DNA of 64,000 nucleotides from Paracoccus sp. SMMA_5_TC (GCF_009696685.2 NZ_CP102355.1:496001-560000); one strand, 5' to 3'. Shown: positions 46,580-55,978, counted from the stretch's first letter. Program-made: numbers and translations. Notes: generated by a model not told the origin, from the sequence alone.

Positions 46580-48241
46580 TCAGGCGCGCAACTGTCCGGC
46601 CAGGCCGGCGGCCCGGATTTCCGCCAGTGTCGCCGTCGAGGACAGCGCCTCGGGATCCAGCACCAGTTCGATCAGCGCCAGGCGGCCCGCGTCAAGGGCG
46701 CGCTGAAAGGCGGGGCCGAAATCGGCCTGGCGCGTCACCCGCTCGCCATGGCCGCCATAGGCGCGGGCCAGCGCCGCGAAATCGGGGTTGCTCAGGTCGG
46801 TTCCCGATACCCGGCCCGGGTAGCTGCGTTCCTGGTGCATGCGGATGGTGCCATAGCGGCCATTGTTGGCCACCAGCACGATCACCGCGGCGCCGGTCTG
46901 TGCCGCGGTGGCCAGCTCGTTCACCGTCATCTGCACACAGCCGTCGCCCGCCACGCACACCACCGTCGCCTGCGGCTGTTCCAGCTTGGCCGCGATCGCC
47001 GCCGGCAGGCCATAGCCCATAGTCCCCGAGGTCGGGGCCAGCTGGCTGCCGAAACGGCGATAACGGAAATATCGATGCAGAAAACCGGCGTAATTGCCGG
47101 CGCCATTGGTCAGGATTGCCTGTTCGGGCAGGTGATCGGCCAGCCAGGCGACGACCGCCTCCATCCGCAGGTCGCCGGGGGTGGGGCGCGGGCGCTGCCA
47201 GTCCTCATAGGCGCGGCGCAGCCCTGCGGTCCAGTCGTCCCAGCGGCGCGGCGCGGGCAACGCCGCCAGCCCCGCCACCACCCGGCGCGGATCGGCGACA
47301 AGGCCCGGATCGGGCCGCCACAGGTGGCCCAGTTCGTCCGGGTCGGGATGGACATGGATCACCCGCGCATGCGGGTGCGCGGGGTCCATCAGTTCATATC
47401 CGCGGGTCAGGGTATCGCCCAGGCGCGAGCCCAGGGACAAGATGCAGTCGGCCTGCGCCAGCGCCTGGCCCAGAGCGGGGTTCATGCCCACGCCCAGATC
47501 GCCCACATAGTTCGGATGGGCGTTGTCCATGTGCCCCTGGCGACGAAAGGGCACCGCGACCGGCAGGCCCCAGTTGCCGGCAAGGATCGCCAAATCCTCG
47601 GCCGCGCGCTGCGACCACAGACTGCCCCCCGGCACCACCAGCGGCCGGCTGGCACCGGCGAGGGCATCGGCGATGGCCTGCAAGGACTGCGGCGCCACCG
47701 CATCCAGCGCCTTCGCGGGCGGGAGAATGTCGGGCACCTCGGCGCGGGCGCTCAGCATGTCCTCGGGCAGGGCCAGCACCACCGGCCCCGGCCGCCCCGA
47801 GACCGCCAGGTGAAAGGCCCGCGACAGGTATTCGGGCAGCCGCTCGGTCTGGTCGACCTGGGCCACCCATTTGGCGATGGACCCGAACATGGCGCGGTAA
47901 TCGACCTCCTGGAAGGCCTCGCGGTCGCGGTCGGCGCGGGCGATCTGGCCCACGAACAGGATCATCGGCGTCGAATCCTGGCGCGCGACATGGACGCCGG
48001 CGCTGGCATTGGTGGCACCGGGGCCGCGGGTGACCAGCGCGATGCCCGGCCGGCCGGTCAGCTTGCCCTGCGCCTCGGCCATCATGGCGGCGGCGCCTTC
48101 ATGCCGGCAGACCACGTTCTGGATGCCGGATCCCCACAGCCCGTCCAGCACCGCCAGAAAGCTTTCGCCCGGCACGGAGAACACCCGCCCGACGCCATTG
48201 GCCTTCAGCGCATCGACCAGAATCTGCCCGCCATGCCGCAT
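46580..48241 (-). CDS. Thiamine-pyrophosphate enzyme, acetolactate-synthase-like
   Basis: This 553-residue protein has the three-domain TPP fold: an N-terminal pyrimidine-binding domain with catalytic Glu48 ([13 protein letters not shown]), a central domain, and a C-terminal pyrophosphate-binding domain with the GDG...NN thiamine motif ([14 protein letters not shown] to LVANNGRYG). It resembles catabolic acetolactate synthase or benzoylformate/oxalyl-CoA decarboxylase relatives. There is no small regulatory subunit gene, so biosynthetic AHAS is unlikely. Its reaction cannot be named. It is monocistronic and convergent with pit (two-base gap). Confidence 0.85.
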   Translation of the reverse strand: MRHGGQILVDALKANGVGRVFSVPGESFLAVLDGLWGSGIQNVVCRHEGAAAMMAEAQGKLTGRPGIALVTRGPGATNASAGVHVARQDSTPMILFVGQIARADRDREAFQEVDYRAMFGSIAKWVAQVDQTERLPEYLSRAFHLAVSGRPGPVVLALPEDMLSARAEVPDILPPAKALDAVAPQSLQAIADALAGASRPLVVPGGSLWSQRAAEDLAILAGNWGLPVAVPFRRQGHMDNAHPNYVGDLGVGMNPALGQALAQADCILSLGSRLGDTLTRGYELMDPAHPHARVIHVHPDPDELGHLWRPDPGLVADPRRVVAGLAALPAPRRWDDWTAGLRRAYEDWQRPRPTPGDLRMEAVVAWLADHLPEQAILTNGAGNYAGFLHRYFRYRRFGSQLAPTSGTMGYGLPAAIAAKLEQPQATVVCVAGDGCVQMTVNELATAAQTGAAVIVLVANNGRYGTIRMHQERSYPGRVSGTDLSNPDFAALARAYGGHGERVTRQADFGPAFQRALDAGRLALIELVLDPEALSSTATLAEIRAAGLAGQLRA

Positions 48242-48376
48242 CCCGATACCCCCTTGCCTGCGGTGCCCCACCCCCAAGGCGTAGCCGGCGGCGCCCGGAC
48301 TGGCAACGCGCGATCGCCCGCCCGGGCGCGGCCGCGACTTTACTTTGACGCGCCGCGATCCTATCTGTGCCCGATC

Positions 48377-48847
48377 ATGGCCGCGAAATCCGATCCCAAA
48401 TCCAAGATCATCGCCGAAAACCGCCGGGCGCGTTTCGACTATTTCATCGAAAGCGATCTCGAGGCGGGCATCGTGCTGACCGGGTCCGAGGTGAAAAGCC
48501 TGCGCACCGGACAGTCGAACATCGCCGAAAGCTATGCCTCGATCGAGAACGGCGAATTGTGGCTGATCAACGGCTATATCGCCGCCTACAAGCAGGCCGG
48601 CGTCTTTGGCCACGAGGAACGGCGCCGGCGCAAGCTGCTGGTGTCGCGCAAGGAACTGTCGCGCCTGTGGCAGGCCGTGGGCCGCGAGGGCATGACCCTG
48701 GTGCCGCTGGTGATGTATTTCAACGACCGCGGCCGGGTAAAGCTGAAGATCGGCGTCGCCAAGGGCAAGAAGGTTGCCGACAAGCGCGAAACCGCGGCCA
48801 AACGCGACTGGAACCGGCAGAAACAGCGCCTGCTGAAGCAGGGCTGA
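48377..48847 (+). CDS. smpB: tmRNA-binding protein SmpB
   Basis: This 156-residue protein brings tmRNA to stalled ribosomes in trans-translation. It has the typical [28 protein letters not shown], and the final basic tail [16 protein letters not shown]. The ATG at 48377 gives family length. The tmRNA gene itself (ssrA) is not in this window. It is separated by 74 bases from sseA on the same strand. Confidence 0.97.
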   Translation: MAAKSDPKSKIIAENRRARFDYFIESDLEAGIVLTGSEVKSLRTGQSNIAESYASIENGELWLINGYIAAYKQAGVFGHEERRRRKLLVSRKELSRLWQAVGREGMTLVPLVMYFNDRGRVKLKIGVAKGKKVADKRETAAKRDWNRQKQRLLKQG

Positions 48848-48921
48848 CCGCAGCGGCCATTGCAGCCCTGTCCGTGTCCGGTTACATCGGATGCGTCTTT
48901 TTGGCGGCAGGGAGAGGGCCG

Positions 48922-49788
48922 ATGTCCCGGACGAGCGATTCCGACGATCCCAAGGTGCTGGTATCTACCGCATGGCTGGCCGCCCATCTGGGCGATCCCG
49001 ACCTGCGCATCCTGGACGCAACATGGTTTCTGGACCCTGACCGCGATGCCCGCGCCGAATACATGCAGGCGCATATCCCCGGCGCGCGTTTCTTCGACCT
49101 TGACGAGATCAGCGACAAGCGCAGCGATCTGCCGCATATGGCGCCGCAGCCGGAACTGTTCATCAGCCGGATGCGCGCCATGGGGATCGGTGACGGCCAT
49201 CAGGTGGTGGTCTATGACAATTCGCCGCTGCATTCGGCCGCACGGGTGTGGTGGACCTTTCGGCTGATGGGCAAGCAGGACGTGGCGGTCCTGGACGGCG
49301 GGCTGGCAAAATGGCTGGCCGAGGAACGCGAGGTCGAGGACATGCCCCCCGTGATGCGCGACCGTCACATCACCGTGTCGCGGCAGGCGGCGCTGGTGCG
49401 CGATGTCACCCAGGTCGCCGCCGCCAGCAAGCTGGGCGATTACGAGATCGTCGATGCCCGCAGCCCCGAACGCTTTCGCGGCGAGGCGCCCGAGCCGCGC
49501 CCCGGTCTGCGCGCCGGCCATATCCCGGGATCGCGCAACCTGCCGTTTGACCGGCTTTATCGTGATGACGGAACGCTGAAATCCCCCGACGAATTGCGCG
49601 CCGCCTTCGAGGCCGCCGGCGTAGATCTTTCCAAGCCCATCATCACCACCTGCGGATCAGGTGTGACGGCCGCCTCGCTGTTTCTGGCGCTGGAGCGGAT
49701 CGGGCACCGGGATCATTCTCTCTACGATGGAAGCTGGGCCGAATGGGGCAGCTTCCCTGATCTTAAAATCGCAACCGGAGACGCGTAA
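48922..49788 (+). CDS. sseA: 3-mercaptopyruvate sulfurtransferase
   Basis: This 288-residue protein has two rhodanese domains. The N-terminal one is inactive; the C-terminal one carries catalytic Cys244 in TTCGSGVTA, the CGSGVT loop typical of mercaptopyruvate enzymes rather than thiosulfate rhodaneses. It transfers sulfur from 3-mercaptopyruvate to thiols or cyanide. The stop TAA shares its last base with the ATG of tyrB (TAATG), so the two are made together. A GGGAGAGGG ribosome binding site precedes its start. Confidence 0.93.
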   Translation: MSRTSDSDDPKVLVSTAWLAAHLGDPDLRILDATWFLDPDRDARAEYMQAHIPGARFFDLDEISDKRSDLPHMAPQPELFISRMRAMGIGDGHQVVVYDNSPLHSAARVWWTFRLMGKQDVAVLDGGLAKWLAEEREVEDMPPVMRDRHITVSRQAALVRDVTQVAAASKLGDYEIVDARSPERFRGEAPEPRPGLRAGHIPGSRNLPFDRLYRDDGTLKSPDELRAAFEAAGVDLSKPIITTCGSGVTAASLFLALERIGHRDHSLYDGSWAEWGSFPDLKIATGDA

Positions 49789-50972
49789 TGCTGGGCAATC
49801 TGAAGCCGCAGGCCCCTGACAAGATCCTGGCCCTTATGGGCGAATTCAAGGCCGATCCCCGCCAAGGCAAGATCGACCTTGGCGTCGGGGTCTACAAGGA
49901 TGCAAACGGCCATACGCCCATCATGCGCGCCGTGCTGGCCGCCGAAAAGCGGATGCTGGAAACCGAAACGACCAAAAGCTACGCGGGCCTGGCCGGCGAG
50001 CCCGATTTCCAGCAGGCCATGGGCGGTCTGATCCTGGGCGACGACTACAAGCCCGAAACCACCGCAGCCCTGGCCACCGTGGGCGGCACCGGCGCCATCC
50101 GTCAGGCGCTGGAACTGGCGCGCATGGCCAATCCCGACCTGCGGGTGTTCGTGTCGAACCCCACCTGGCCCAATCACGTCTCGATCATGAACTTCATGGG
50201 CGTGCCGGTCGTGGAATACCGTTACTTCGACGCCACCACCCGCGGCGTCGATTTCGAGGGGATGAAGGCCGATATCTCGGCGGCGAAAAAGGGCGACCTG
50301 GTGCTGCTGCATGGCTGCTGCCACAACCCGACCGGCGCCAACCTGACGCTGGAGCAATGGGCCGAGGTCGCGGATATCCTGGAAAAGACCGGGGCCATGC
50401 CGCTGATCGACCTGGCCTATCAGGGTTTCGGCGACGGGCTGGAAGAGGATGCCGCGGGAACGCGCCTGATCGCCGGCCGCCTGCCCGAGGTTCTGATTGC
50501 CGCTTCGTGCAGCAAGAACTTCGGCATCTATCGCGAGCGCACCGGCTGCCTGCTGGCGCTGTGCCCGGATGCGACAACCCGTGAACTGGCCCAGGGGGCG
50601 ATGGCCTTCCTGAACCGCCAGACCTATTCCTTCCCGCCCTTTCACGGGGCCAAGATCGTGTCGACGGTGCTGAACACGCCGGAACTGCGCGCCGACTGGA
50701 TGGCCGAACTTGAAGCCGTGCGCGGCGGCATGCTGGGGCTGCGCGCGCAACTGGCGCAGGAATTGCGCGACCTGTCGGGATCGGACCGGTTCGATTTCGT
50801 CGGCCAGCACCGCGGCATGTTCTCGCGCCTGGGGGCGAGCCCCGAACAGGTCCAGCGCATCAAGGACGAATTCGGCATCTACATGGTGGGCGATTCGCGC
50901 ATCAACATCGCCGGCCTGAACCAGACCACGATCCCGGTCCTGGCCCGCGCCATCATCGAAGCCGGCGTCTGA
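49788..50972 (+). CDS. tyrB: Aromatic amino acid aminotransferase
   Basis: This 394-residue aspartate-aminotransferase subgroup I enzyme has Lys243 for PLP (ASCSKNFGIYRERTG), CCHNPTGANLT (177-187) with the PLP-binding Asn, and DLAYQGFGDG. The sequence matches my recollection of the crystallised Paracoccus denitrificans aromatic aminotransferase through most of its length, which supports the genus guess. It transaminates Tyr, Phe and Asp. Subgroup enzymes also accept cysteine, giving 3-mercaptopyruvate, the substrate of the coupled upstream sseA product. A strong terminator follows. Confidence 0.95.
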   Translation: MLGNLKPQAPDKILALMGEFKADPRQGKIDLGVGVYKDANGHTPIMRAVLAAEKRMLETETTKSYAGLAGEPDFQQAMGGLILGDDYKPETTAALATVGGTGAIRQALELARMANPDLRVFVSNPTWPNHVSIMNFMGVPVVEYRYFDATTRGVDFEGMKADISAAKKGDLVLLHGCCHNPTGANLTLEQWAEVADILEKTGAMPLIDLAYQGFGDGLEEDAAGTRLIAGRLPEVLIAASCSKNFGIYRERTGCLLALCPDATTRELAQGAMAFLNRQTYSFPPFHGAKIVSTVLNTPELRADWMAELEAVRGGMLGLRAQLAQELRDLSGSDRFDFVGQHRGMFSRLGASPEQVQRIKDEFGIYMVGDSRINIAGLNQTTIPVLARAIIEAGV

Positions 50973-50993
50973 GCCCCCGCCGAACGACCTTGC

Positions 50994-51023
50994 GACCGCC
51001 GGGCACGGACCCGGCGGTCTTTT
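50994..51023 (+). terminator. Intrinsic terminator after tyrB
   Basis: A perfect ten-base stem (GACCGCCGGG and CCCGGCGGTC) with a six-base loop CACGGA is followed directly by TTTT. It starts 21 bases after the tyrB stop and lies just before the convergent coiled-coil gene end at 51036. Confidence 0.88.
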
Positions 51024-51035
51024 GCTGTCGGCCGC

Positions 51036-51368
51036 TCAGGTCCTGCGCGCCAGCTTGCGATCGATATAAGCGCGCAGCTCCTCGATCTCGGTCAGGCTTT
51101 CGCGCAACTCTCCCTGAACCGCGCGCAATTCCGCTTCGGCGGTGGACAGACGCGCGACCAGATCCGCTTCGCGCTCTTCCAGTTCGGATATGGCCCGATC
51201 GCGCGCCTCTTCGGCGTCGTGCAGCTGCTGGGCCAGGCTTTCCAGCTCGTCCATCTCGGCGCGGGTGACGCGGGACAGGCGGTGGATCAGCCAGCTGGCA
51301 AACCAGCCCAGCAGAAAGGCAGCAAACAGGATGATCGCGGTGGCGACGATGAATTCCGTGCGGTTCAT
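51036..51368 (-). CDS. Small membrane-anchored coiled-coil protein
   Basis: This 110-residue protein has one N-terminal helix (about 6-28, ATAIILFAAFLLGWFASWL) and then an uninterrupted Glu/Leu/Arg-rich coiled coil (about 36-105). It is likely anchored in the inner membrane with the coil in the cytoplasm or periplasm. I do not recognise a named family. It lies 31 bases downstream of the BON-OmpA gene on the same strand and the two may act together in the envelope. The ATG at 51368 starts the helix segment. Confidence 0.78.
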   Translation of the reverse strand: MNRTEFIVATAIILFAAFLLGWFASWLIHRLSRVTRAEMDELESLAQQLHDAEEARDRAISELEEREADLVARLSTAEAELRAVQGELRESLTEIEELRAYIDRKLARRT

Positions 51369-51399
51369 GCGGGCGGCTTTCTGGCCTTGGGGTTGCGGA

Positions 51400-53685
51400 T
51401 CAGGGTGAGGGGCGGGGCTGCGGGCGAAGATCACGCAGGGCCTCGCGCGCGGGGCGGGTCGCCGCCTCGATCGCGGCAGGGGTCAGCGCCCGGGTCACGG
51501 CAGCACTGGCGGCGGCACCGGCCGAAACACCCGTCGCGGCCGGGGCAAGGCTGGCCGTCAGCAGCGGCTGGACCGCCGCCCGCGCCGCGGCCAGTTCCGG
51601 CAATGCCGCGCGTTCGGCCGCCTGGGTGGCGGCCTGAGCCGCATCGACCTGGGGCAACAGGCTGGCCGCTGGCCGCGTCGCCGCACGCCGGATCTGTGCC
51701 GGATCGCCGGGCAGCCCCAACGCCGGGGCCACCGCGCCGGTCGCGGCCAGGCTGGCCGACTGCGCGGCGCGCGCGGCCAGCACCTCGGGCGGATCGGTGA
51801 CACCGCTGACCACCATGGGCGCGGCCGGCGCCTCGACCACCACCGGGTCATCGGCCAGCAGCAGGAACTCGATGCGGCGGTTTGCCTCGCGCCCGGCTTC
51901 GGTGTCGTTTTCAGCTATCGGACGGCTTTCGCCATAGCCGCGCACGGTCATGTTGCCGACATCGATCCCCGCCCCCTGCATCGCCGCCATCACCGCCTGG
52001 GCGCGCGCGCGCGACAATTCGGCATTGAACGCCTCGGAGCCCTGGGAGTCGGTATGGCCGCCGATCTCGATGCGGAAATCGGCGCATTGGCGCATGGTTT
52101 CGGCGAGCCGCTCCAGAACCGGCTGCGGATCGCCGGCGATCACCGCGCGGTTCGGCTCGAATCCGATTTCGGATTCCTGCATGATCGCATTCAGCCGGTC
52201 GACACATTCGGCGCCGTTGGGCAGGCCCAGCGCCGGGTCCAGACGGCGGTCATAGCGGATCGCCAGCTCGTAACGCGCGCCCGGACCCAGGCGCTGCGCC
52301 AGCCGCGCCGCCACCATGTCCGAGGCAGTCTGCTGGCCCGAGACCCCGCTGATGCGTACCAGATCGGGGGTCACACGGGCATTGCCGCGATCAAGCACCT
52401 GCAATGCCTCGATGGCGGCGATGGCGCGCAGTGTCCAGCCGGAAGGCACCTCGGAATCGCTGCGCAGCGCGCTGTCCACATGATCGAAACGCGCCCGCGC
52501 CAGGCTTTCGACGGCCTGGCGCATGCGCTCGTCGCCGATGCGCCCGCGCAGCGACACCCCGCCGGCATCGGAAAGCGCCGTGAACTCGGCAGGACCGGCG
52601 ACAGCGGCGCTGAGCTTTTCGTGTTCCGATTCAAGCGTGAACCCGGCTGGCAGCGATGCCTGCAGACGCCCCACCACCTCGTCGAAGCGGTCTGCGGGCA
52701 CATCCGCGGGGGCAAACAAGGCCACCTGGCTGTCCGAAAGCGTGACCGAACCCGCGCCCAGACTGCTCACCGCCTCGATCGCGGCGACGGCCGCATCGGC
52801 CCAGCGCGCGGAAGGTGCGCCCAGTGCCAGCGTGCATTGTGCCTGTTCGGGGCTGCCCGCCAGGCGGCCCGCGGACAGGATGCGTTCGGCGTCCTGGGCA
52901 CTGTCGGCGGCGCAGGCATCAAAGCGCGTGCCGGTCGCGTCCTTGACGAAACGCAGGGTGAAGGGCGCGATCACCGGGCGGGGGGCGCTGATGTCGGCGG
53001 TCAGTGCGACCTCGCGCGGACGCAGCCGGTTCAGCGCCGCCTCAAGTGCGCGCTGATCCTCGGGGCTGTCAGCCAGGGCCCGCACCGTAACCGCGCCGGC
53101 GGCAATGGAAATCTTGGCTCGCGGTGCCAGCTGCGCGGCGCGCAGGCCAAAGCCATAGGCGGCCTCCCACCCGTCCGGCACCGGATAGTCGGCGGCCTCC
53201 AGCAGGTCGGACACCTGCTTGACCCCGGGCTGGCGCTGCAACCGCTCGACCAGCGCCTGGCGATCCAGTCCGGCCGGCACCAGGCCGATGATCGAGACCT
53301 CGTCGCCACTGCGCAACAGCTCGATCTCGAAGGCGGGGGTGGCCAGGGCGGCTGCCGCAGCCACCTGCATGTCGTCAACGACCCGTCCGGCGTCCACCAC
53401 GGCAGCGGCGCTGCTGCGGGCGCGGAAACGTTGCAGCTCGTTGGGCGCGGTGCCCGAGAGCCGCACCCGCAGCCCGTCGGTCGTCACCTCGGCCCAGGGA
53501 TAGTCCGCCAACGCCGCCCGCACATCCGCAGCCGAGCGGGTCTCGATGAAATCGGCGGCAGCGCGGGCTGCCAGGAACGAACCGCCACATGCCAGCGCAA
53601 GCGCAAGCGCACCGGCCCACACTGCCATGTTGCCGCGCCCTGATTGCCGCCTTTCCTGCCGCCCGGATTTCCGGGGATGGGCCAT
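51400..53685 (-). CDS. BON-domain and OmpA-domain envelope protein
   Basis: This 761-residue protein has a basic N-terminus, one membrane helix (about 20-42), a long periplasmic region with repeated BON-like domains (EIELLRSGDEVSIIGLVP, KISIAAGAVTVRALADSPED and later VSLRGRIGDERM), an OmpA/MotB peptidoglycan-binding domain (about 500-613, core IGGHTDSQGS at 541-550), and an Ala/Pro-rich tail (614-761). It would tie the inner membrane to peptidoglycan. BON domains are thought to bind phospholipid. An AAGGA ribosome binding site precedes the ATG at 53685. Its specific function is unknown. Confidence 0.84.
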   Translation of the reverse strand: MAHPRKSGRQERRQSGRGNMAVWAGALALALACGGSFLAARAAADFIETRSAADVRAALADYPWAEVTTDGLRVRLSGTAPNELQRFRARSSAAAVVDAGRVVDDMQVAAAAALATPAFEIELLRSGDEVSIIGLVPAGLDRQALVERLQRQPGVKQVSDLLEAADYPVPDGWEAAYGFGLRAAQLAPRAKISIAAGAVTVRALADSPEDQRALEAALNRLRPREVALTADISAPRPVIAPFTLRFVKDATGTRFDACAADSAQDAERILSAGRLAGSPEQAQCTLALGAPSARWADAAVAAIEAVSSLGAGSVTLSDSQVALFAPADVPADRFDEVVGRLQASLPAGFTLESEHEKLSAAVAGPAEFTALSDAGGVSLRGRIGDERMRQAVESLARARFDHVDSALRSDSEVPSGWTLRAIAAIEALQVLDRGNARVTPDLVRISGVSGQQTASDMVAARLAQRLGPGARYELAIRYDRRLDPALGLPNGAECVDRLNAIMQESEIGFEPNRAVIAGDPQPVLERLAETMRQCADFRIEIGGHTDSQGSEAFNAELSRARAQAVMAAMQGAGIDVGNMTVRGYGESRPIAENDTEAGREANRRIEFLLLADDPVVVEAPAAPMVVSGVTDPPEVLAARAAQSASLAATGAVAPALGLPGDPAQIRRAATRPAASLLPQVDAAQAATQAAERAALPELAAARAAVQPLLTASLAPAATGVSAGAAASAAVTRALTPAAIEAATRPAREALRDLRPQPRPSP

Positions 53686-53748
53686 CGAAGGATCCTTCAG
53701 GCTGTTTTTCGACCCGCCGCATGTAAGGGCTGCGGGCCGATTGCGCAA

Positions 53749-54705
53749 TCATGCCACGGCGGCAAGGGCAAGAAACAGCGCAAACAGCAGCCCCGCGTCG
53801 CGGTTGCTGCGAAACAGCCGCAGGCAGGCGGCACTGTCGGCGATGTCCAGCCGCGACCATTGCCAGCCCAGATGCGCGCCGAAGCCGGCAACCCCCAGCA
53901 GGCCAAGCGCCAGCCCCAAGCCCTGCGCACCCGTGGCCAGCACCGCCAGCGCCAGCAGCAGCACCGCACCCAGGCCAAAGCCCGCCAGCCATTGCGGCGT
54001 GCGCGCGCCAAACAGCCGCGCCGTGGACTTGACGCCGATCAGCGCGTCGTCCTCGCTGTCTTGATGGGCATAGATGGTGTCGTAAAACACCGTCCAGCAG
54101 ATCCCGGCCAGATAGGCCAGCACCGGTGCCGGCGCCAGGTTGCCGGCATGCGCAGCCCAGGCCAGCAGCACGCCCCAGTTGAATGCCAGACCCAGGAACA
54201 GCTGCGGCCACCAGGTGAAGCGCTTGGCAAAGGGATAGACCGCGACCAGCGCCAGCGAGGCGATGCCCAGCCCGATCGCCGTGGCCCCCAGCGTCAGCAG
54301 GATCACCAGCCCCGCCAGCGCCTGCGCCACCAGCCAAAGCAACGCCCCCCGCACCGTCACCTGCCCCGAGGGCAGCGGCCGCGAACGTGTCCGCGCGACC
54401 TGGGCATCGAAATCCCGGTCCGTGATATCGTTCCAGGTGCAACCCGCCCCGCGCATGACCGCTGCACCCAGCGTGCAGGCCAGCGCGATCCAAAGGTCGC
54501 GCCATGTCGGGCGATCGGCCAGCATCGCCAGCCCGATCCCCCACCAGCAGGGCAGCAGCAGCAGCCAGGTGCCGATGGGGCGGTCGGCGCGCGACATGCG
54601 CAGCCATGGGCGCCAGCCCGCGGGCGCGTGGCGGTCCACCCAGTTGTCGGGCGGCGCGTCGGCCACGCGAGGCGCGGCCTCTGGCATCCGGCGGTCGGTC
54701 TGCAT
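53749..54705 (-). CDS. ubiA: 4-hydroxybenzoate polyprenyltransferase
   Basis: This 318-residue integral membrane prenyltransferase attaches the polyprenyl tail to 4-hydroxybenzoate in ubiquinone synthesis. It has the first Asp-rich motif NDITDRDFD (92-100), the second one DTIYAHQDSEDD, and about nine helices. The start is uncertain: I use the ATG at 54705; other in-frame ATGs lie at 54687 and upstream at 54744, the latter reaching into the divergent rsmE gene. Confidence 0.92.
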   Translation of the reverse strand: MQTDRRMPEAAPRVADAPPDNWVDRHAPAGWRPWLRMSRADRPIGTWLLLLPCWWGIGLAMLADRPTWRDLWIALACTLGAAVMRGAGCTWNDITDRDFDAQVARTRSRPLPSGQVTVRGALLWLVAQALAGLVILLTLGATAIGLGIASLALVAVYPFAKRFTWWPQLFLGLAFNWGVLLAWAAHAGNLAPAPVLAYLAGICWTVFYDTIYAHQDSEDDALIGVKSTARLFGARTPQWLAGFGLGAVLLLALAVLATGAQGLGLALGLLGVAGFGAHLGWQWSRLDIADSAACLRLFRSNRDAGLLFALFLALAAVA

Positions 54706-54721
54706 TATCCTGCGCCCCATC

Positions 54722-55456
54722 ATGGCGAAAATCAGACTGTTCATAGATCACCCGCTGGACCGGGGACAAGCCGTCCCCCTGAATGCCGATCAGGCGCATT
54801 ACCTGGGCACGGTCATGCGCCAGGCGCCCGGGGCGCAATTCCTGGCCTTCAACGGCCGCGACGGCGAATGGCGGCTGACGATCACCGAACTGGGCCGGCG
54901 CGGCGGCACGGCCCAGGCGCAGGAACCGACCGCCCCGCAGCTGGATCCGCCCGACCTTTGGCTGCTGTTTGCCCCGATCAAGAAGGCGCGCACCGATTTC
55001 ATCGTCGAAAAGGCCGCCGAGATGGGCGTGGCCCGCATCCAGCCCGTGCAGACCGACCATACCAATGCCGAACGCATCCGCCAGGACAGGTTGCAGGCCC
55101 ATGCCGTCGAGGCGGCCGAACAATGCGGCGGCACCTTTGTGCCGCCGGTGGCCGAACTGGTCGCGCTGTCGCGGCTGCTGGACAGCTGGCCCGCCGACCG
55201 CCGCATCCTGTGGGCGGACGAGGCGCTGGCCGGGCCGGCGCAGGTGCTGTCCGGGCTGCAGCGCGGGCCCTGGGCCATCCTGATCGGCCCCGAGGGCGGC
55301 TGGTCCGAGCCCGAACGCGCCCGGCTGGCGTCGATGCCGCAGGTCACCCCCATCGCCTTGGGGCCGCGCATCCTGCGCGCCGACACTGCGGCCGTGGCGT
55401 CACTGGCCCTGTGGCAGGCGGCGCTGGGGGACTGGACCGTGGCGGGCGGCGGCTAG
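54722..55456 (+). CDS. rsmE: 16S rRNA (uracil(1498)-N3)-methyltransferase
   Basis: This 244-residue SPOUT-class methyltransferase modifies U1498 of 16S rRNA. It has an N-terminal PUA-like domain (LNADQAHYLGTVMR) and the knotted C-terminal SAM site with IGPEGGWSEPER and LGPRILRADTA. Length is standard. Its start is 17 bases from that of the divergent ubiA gene, so promoters must overlap. Confidence 0.95.
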   Translation: MAKIRLFIDHPLDRGQAVPLNADQAHYLGTVMRQAPGAQFLAFNGRDGEWRLTITELGRRGGTAQAQEPTAPQLDPPDLWLLFAPIKKARTDFIVEKAAEMGVARIQPVQTDHTNAERIRQDRLQAHAVEAAEQCGGTFVPPVAELVALSRLLDSWPADRRILWADEALAGPAQVLSGLQRGPWAILIGPEGGWSEPERARLASMPQVTPIALGPRILRADTAAVASLALWQAALGDWTVAGGG

Positions 55457-55457
55457 G

Positions 55458-55476
55458 GGCGCAAGCTTCTTGCGCC
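55458..55476 (+). terminator. Hairpin after rsmE
   Basis: An eight-base perfect stem (GGCGCAAG and CTTGCGCC) with a three-base loop begins two bases after the rsmE stop. There is no T run after it, so it may be a weak terminator or a 3'-end stabiliser. Confidence 0.45.
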
Positions 55477-55519
55477 GAACCGGGCGCCGGCAGCAGCTTC
55501 TGCGGCGCCGCGCCGAAAA

Positions 55520-55679
55520 TTGACCGGTTGACGGAAAAATCAATCTGTCACTGACCCTTATGCAGATGCTGCATGGCAGCATTGCCCGGGCGGACGTGGT
55601 TTTTTCGCCCTGCGCGATCTATATGCTTGAGCATCAACACAACGCCCAGAATTTGGGCAAATGCTTCAAGGTGAATGTT
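55520..55679 (+). promoter_or_regulatory. Promoter and structured leader of the DUF1127 gene
   Basis: Two -35-like boxes (TTGACC at 55520, TTGACG at 55528) are followed by a leader with three inverted repeats: ATGCTGC/GCAGCAT (55566-55582), ATGCT/AGCAT (55623-55634) and GCCCA/TGGGC (55644-55658). CTATAT at 55619 resembles a heat-shock type -10. No clear -10 follows the TTGAC boxes at standard spacing. The region is otherwise free of coding signals. Confidence 0.4.
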
Positions 55680-55874
55680 ATGTCGGCGATTGACACGAAC
55701 CGCGTGCTGAGCGGGGCGGGCTCTTTCGGAATTTTCTCGCGCATCCGTGCGGCCGTGGTGGCCTGGAACGAAGCGCGCGTGACCCGCAACGCGCTGAGCC
55801 GCCTGTCGGACCGTGAACTGGATGATATCGGCCTGTGCCGTGCGGACATCGATCAGGTGGCACGCGGCCGCTGA
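55680..55874 (+). CDS. DUF1127 mini-protein
   Basis: This 64-residue protein has the DUF1127 signature at its C-terminal half: WNEARVTRNALSRLSDRELDDIGLCRADID split over residues 29-58. Such small Arg-rich proteins are common in alphaproteobacteria, and some (for example CcaF1 of Rhodobacter sphaeroides) bind RNA and affect sRNA turnover. A good AAGGTGA ribosome binding site lies six bases before the ATG. A longer in-frame start at 55560 would run through the leader hairpins and has no domain support. Confidence 0.87.
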   Translation: MSAIDTNRVLSGAGSFGIFSRIRAAVVAWNEARVTRNALSRLSDRELDDIGLCRADIDQVARGR

Positions 55875-55920
55875 TCGGCCCAGCGCCGGGGGCGGTTAGA
55901 ACCAGCCCCATCAGGAAACA

Positions 55921-55950
55921 GGCGGCCCATCAAGGCCGCCTTTCCAATTT
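55921..55950 (+). terminator. Intrinsic terminator after DUF1127 gene
   Basis: A seven-base stem GGCGGCC/GGCCGCC with loop CATCAA is followed by TTTCCAATTTT. It lies 46 bases after the DUF1127 stop and before the end of the convergent prmA gene. Confidence 0.78.
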
Positions 55951-55978
55951 TGCGGGATGTCCGGCCGGGATTGCGCCA

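Noticed and set aside
55560..55679. A longer N-terminus for the DUF1127 protein
   Set aside because: The extra 40 codons cross the leader hairpins, lack a ribosome binding site and resemble no family.
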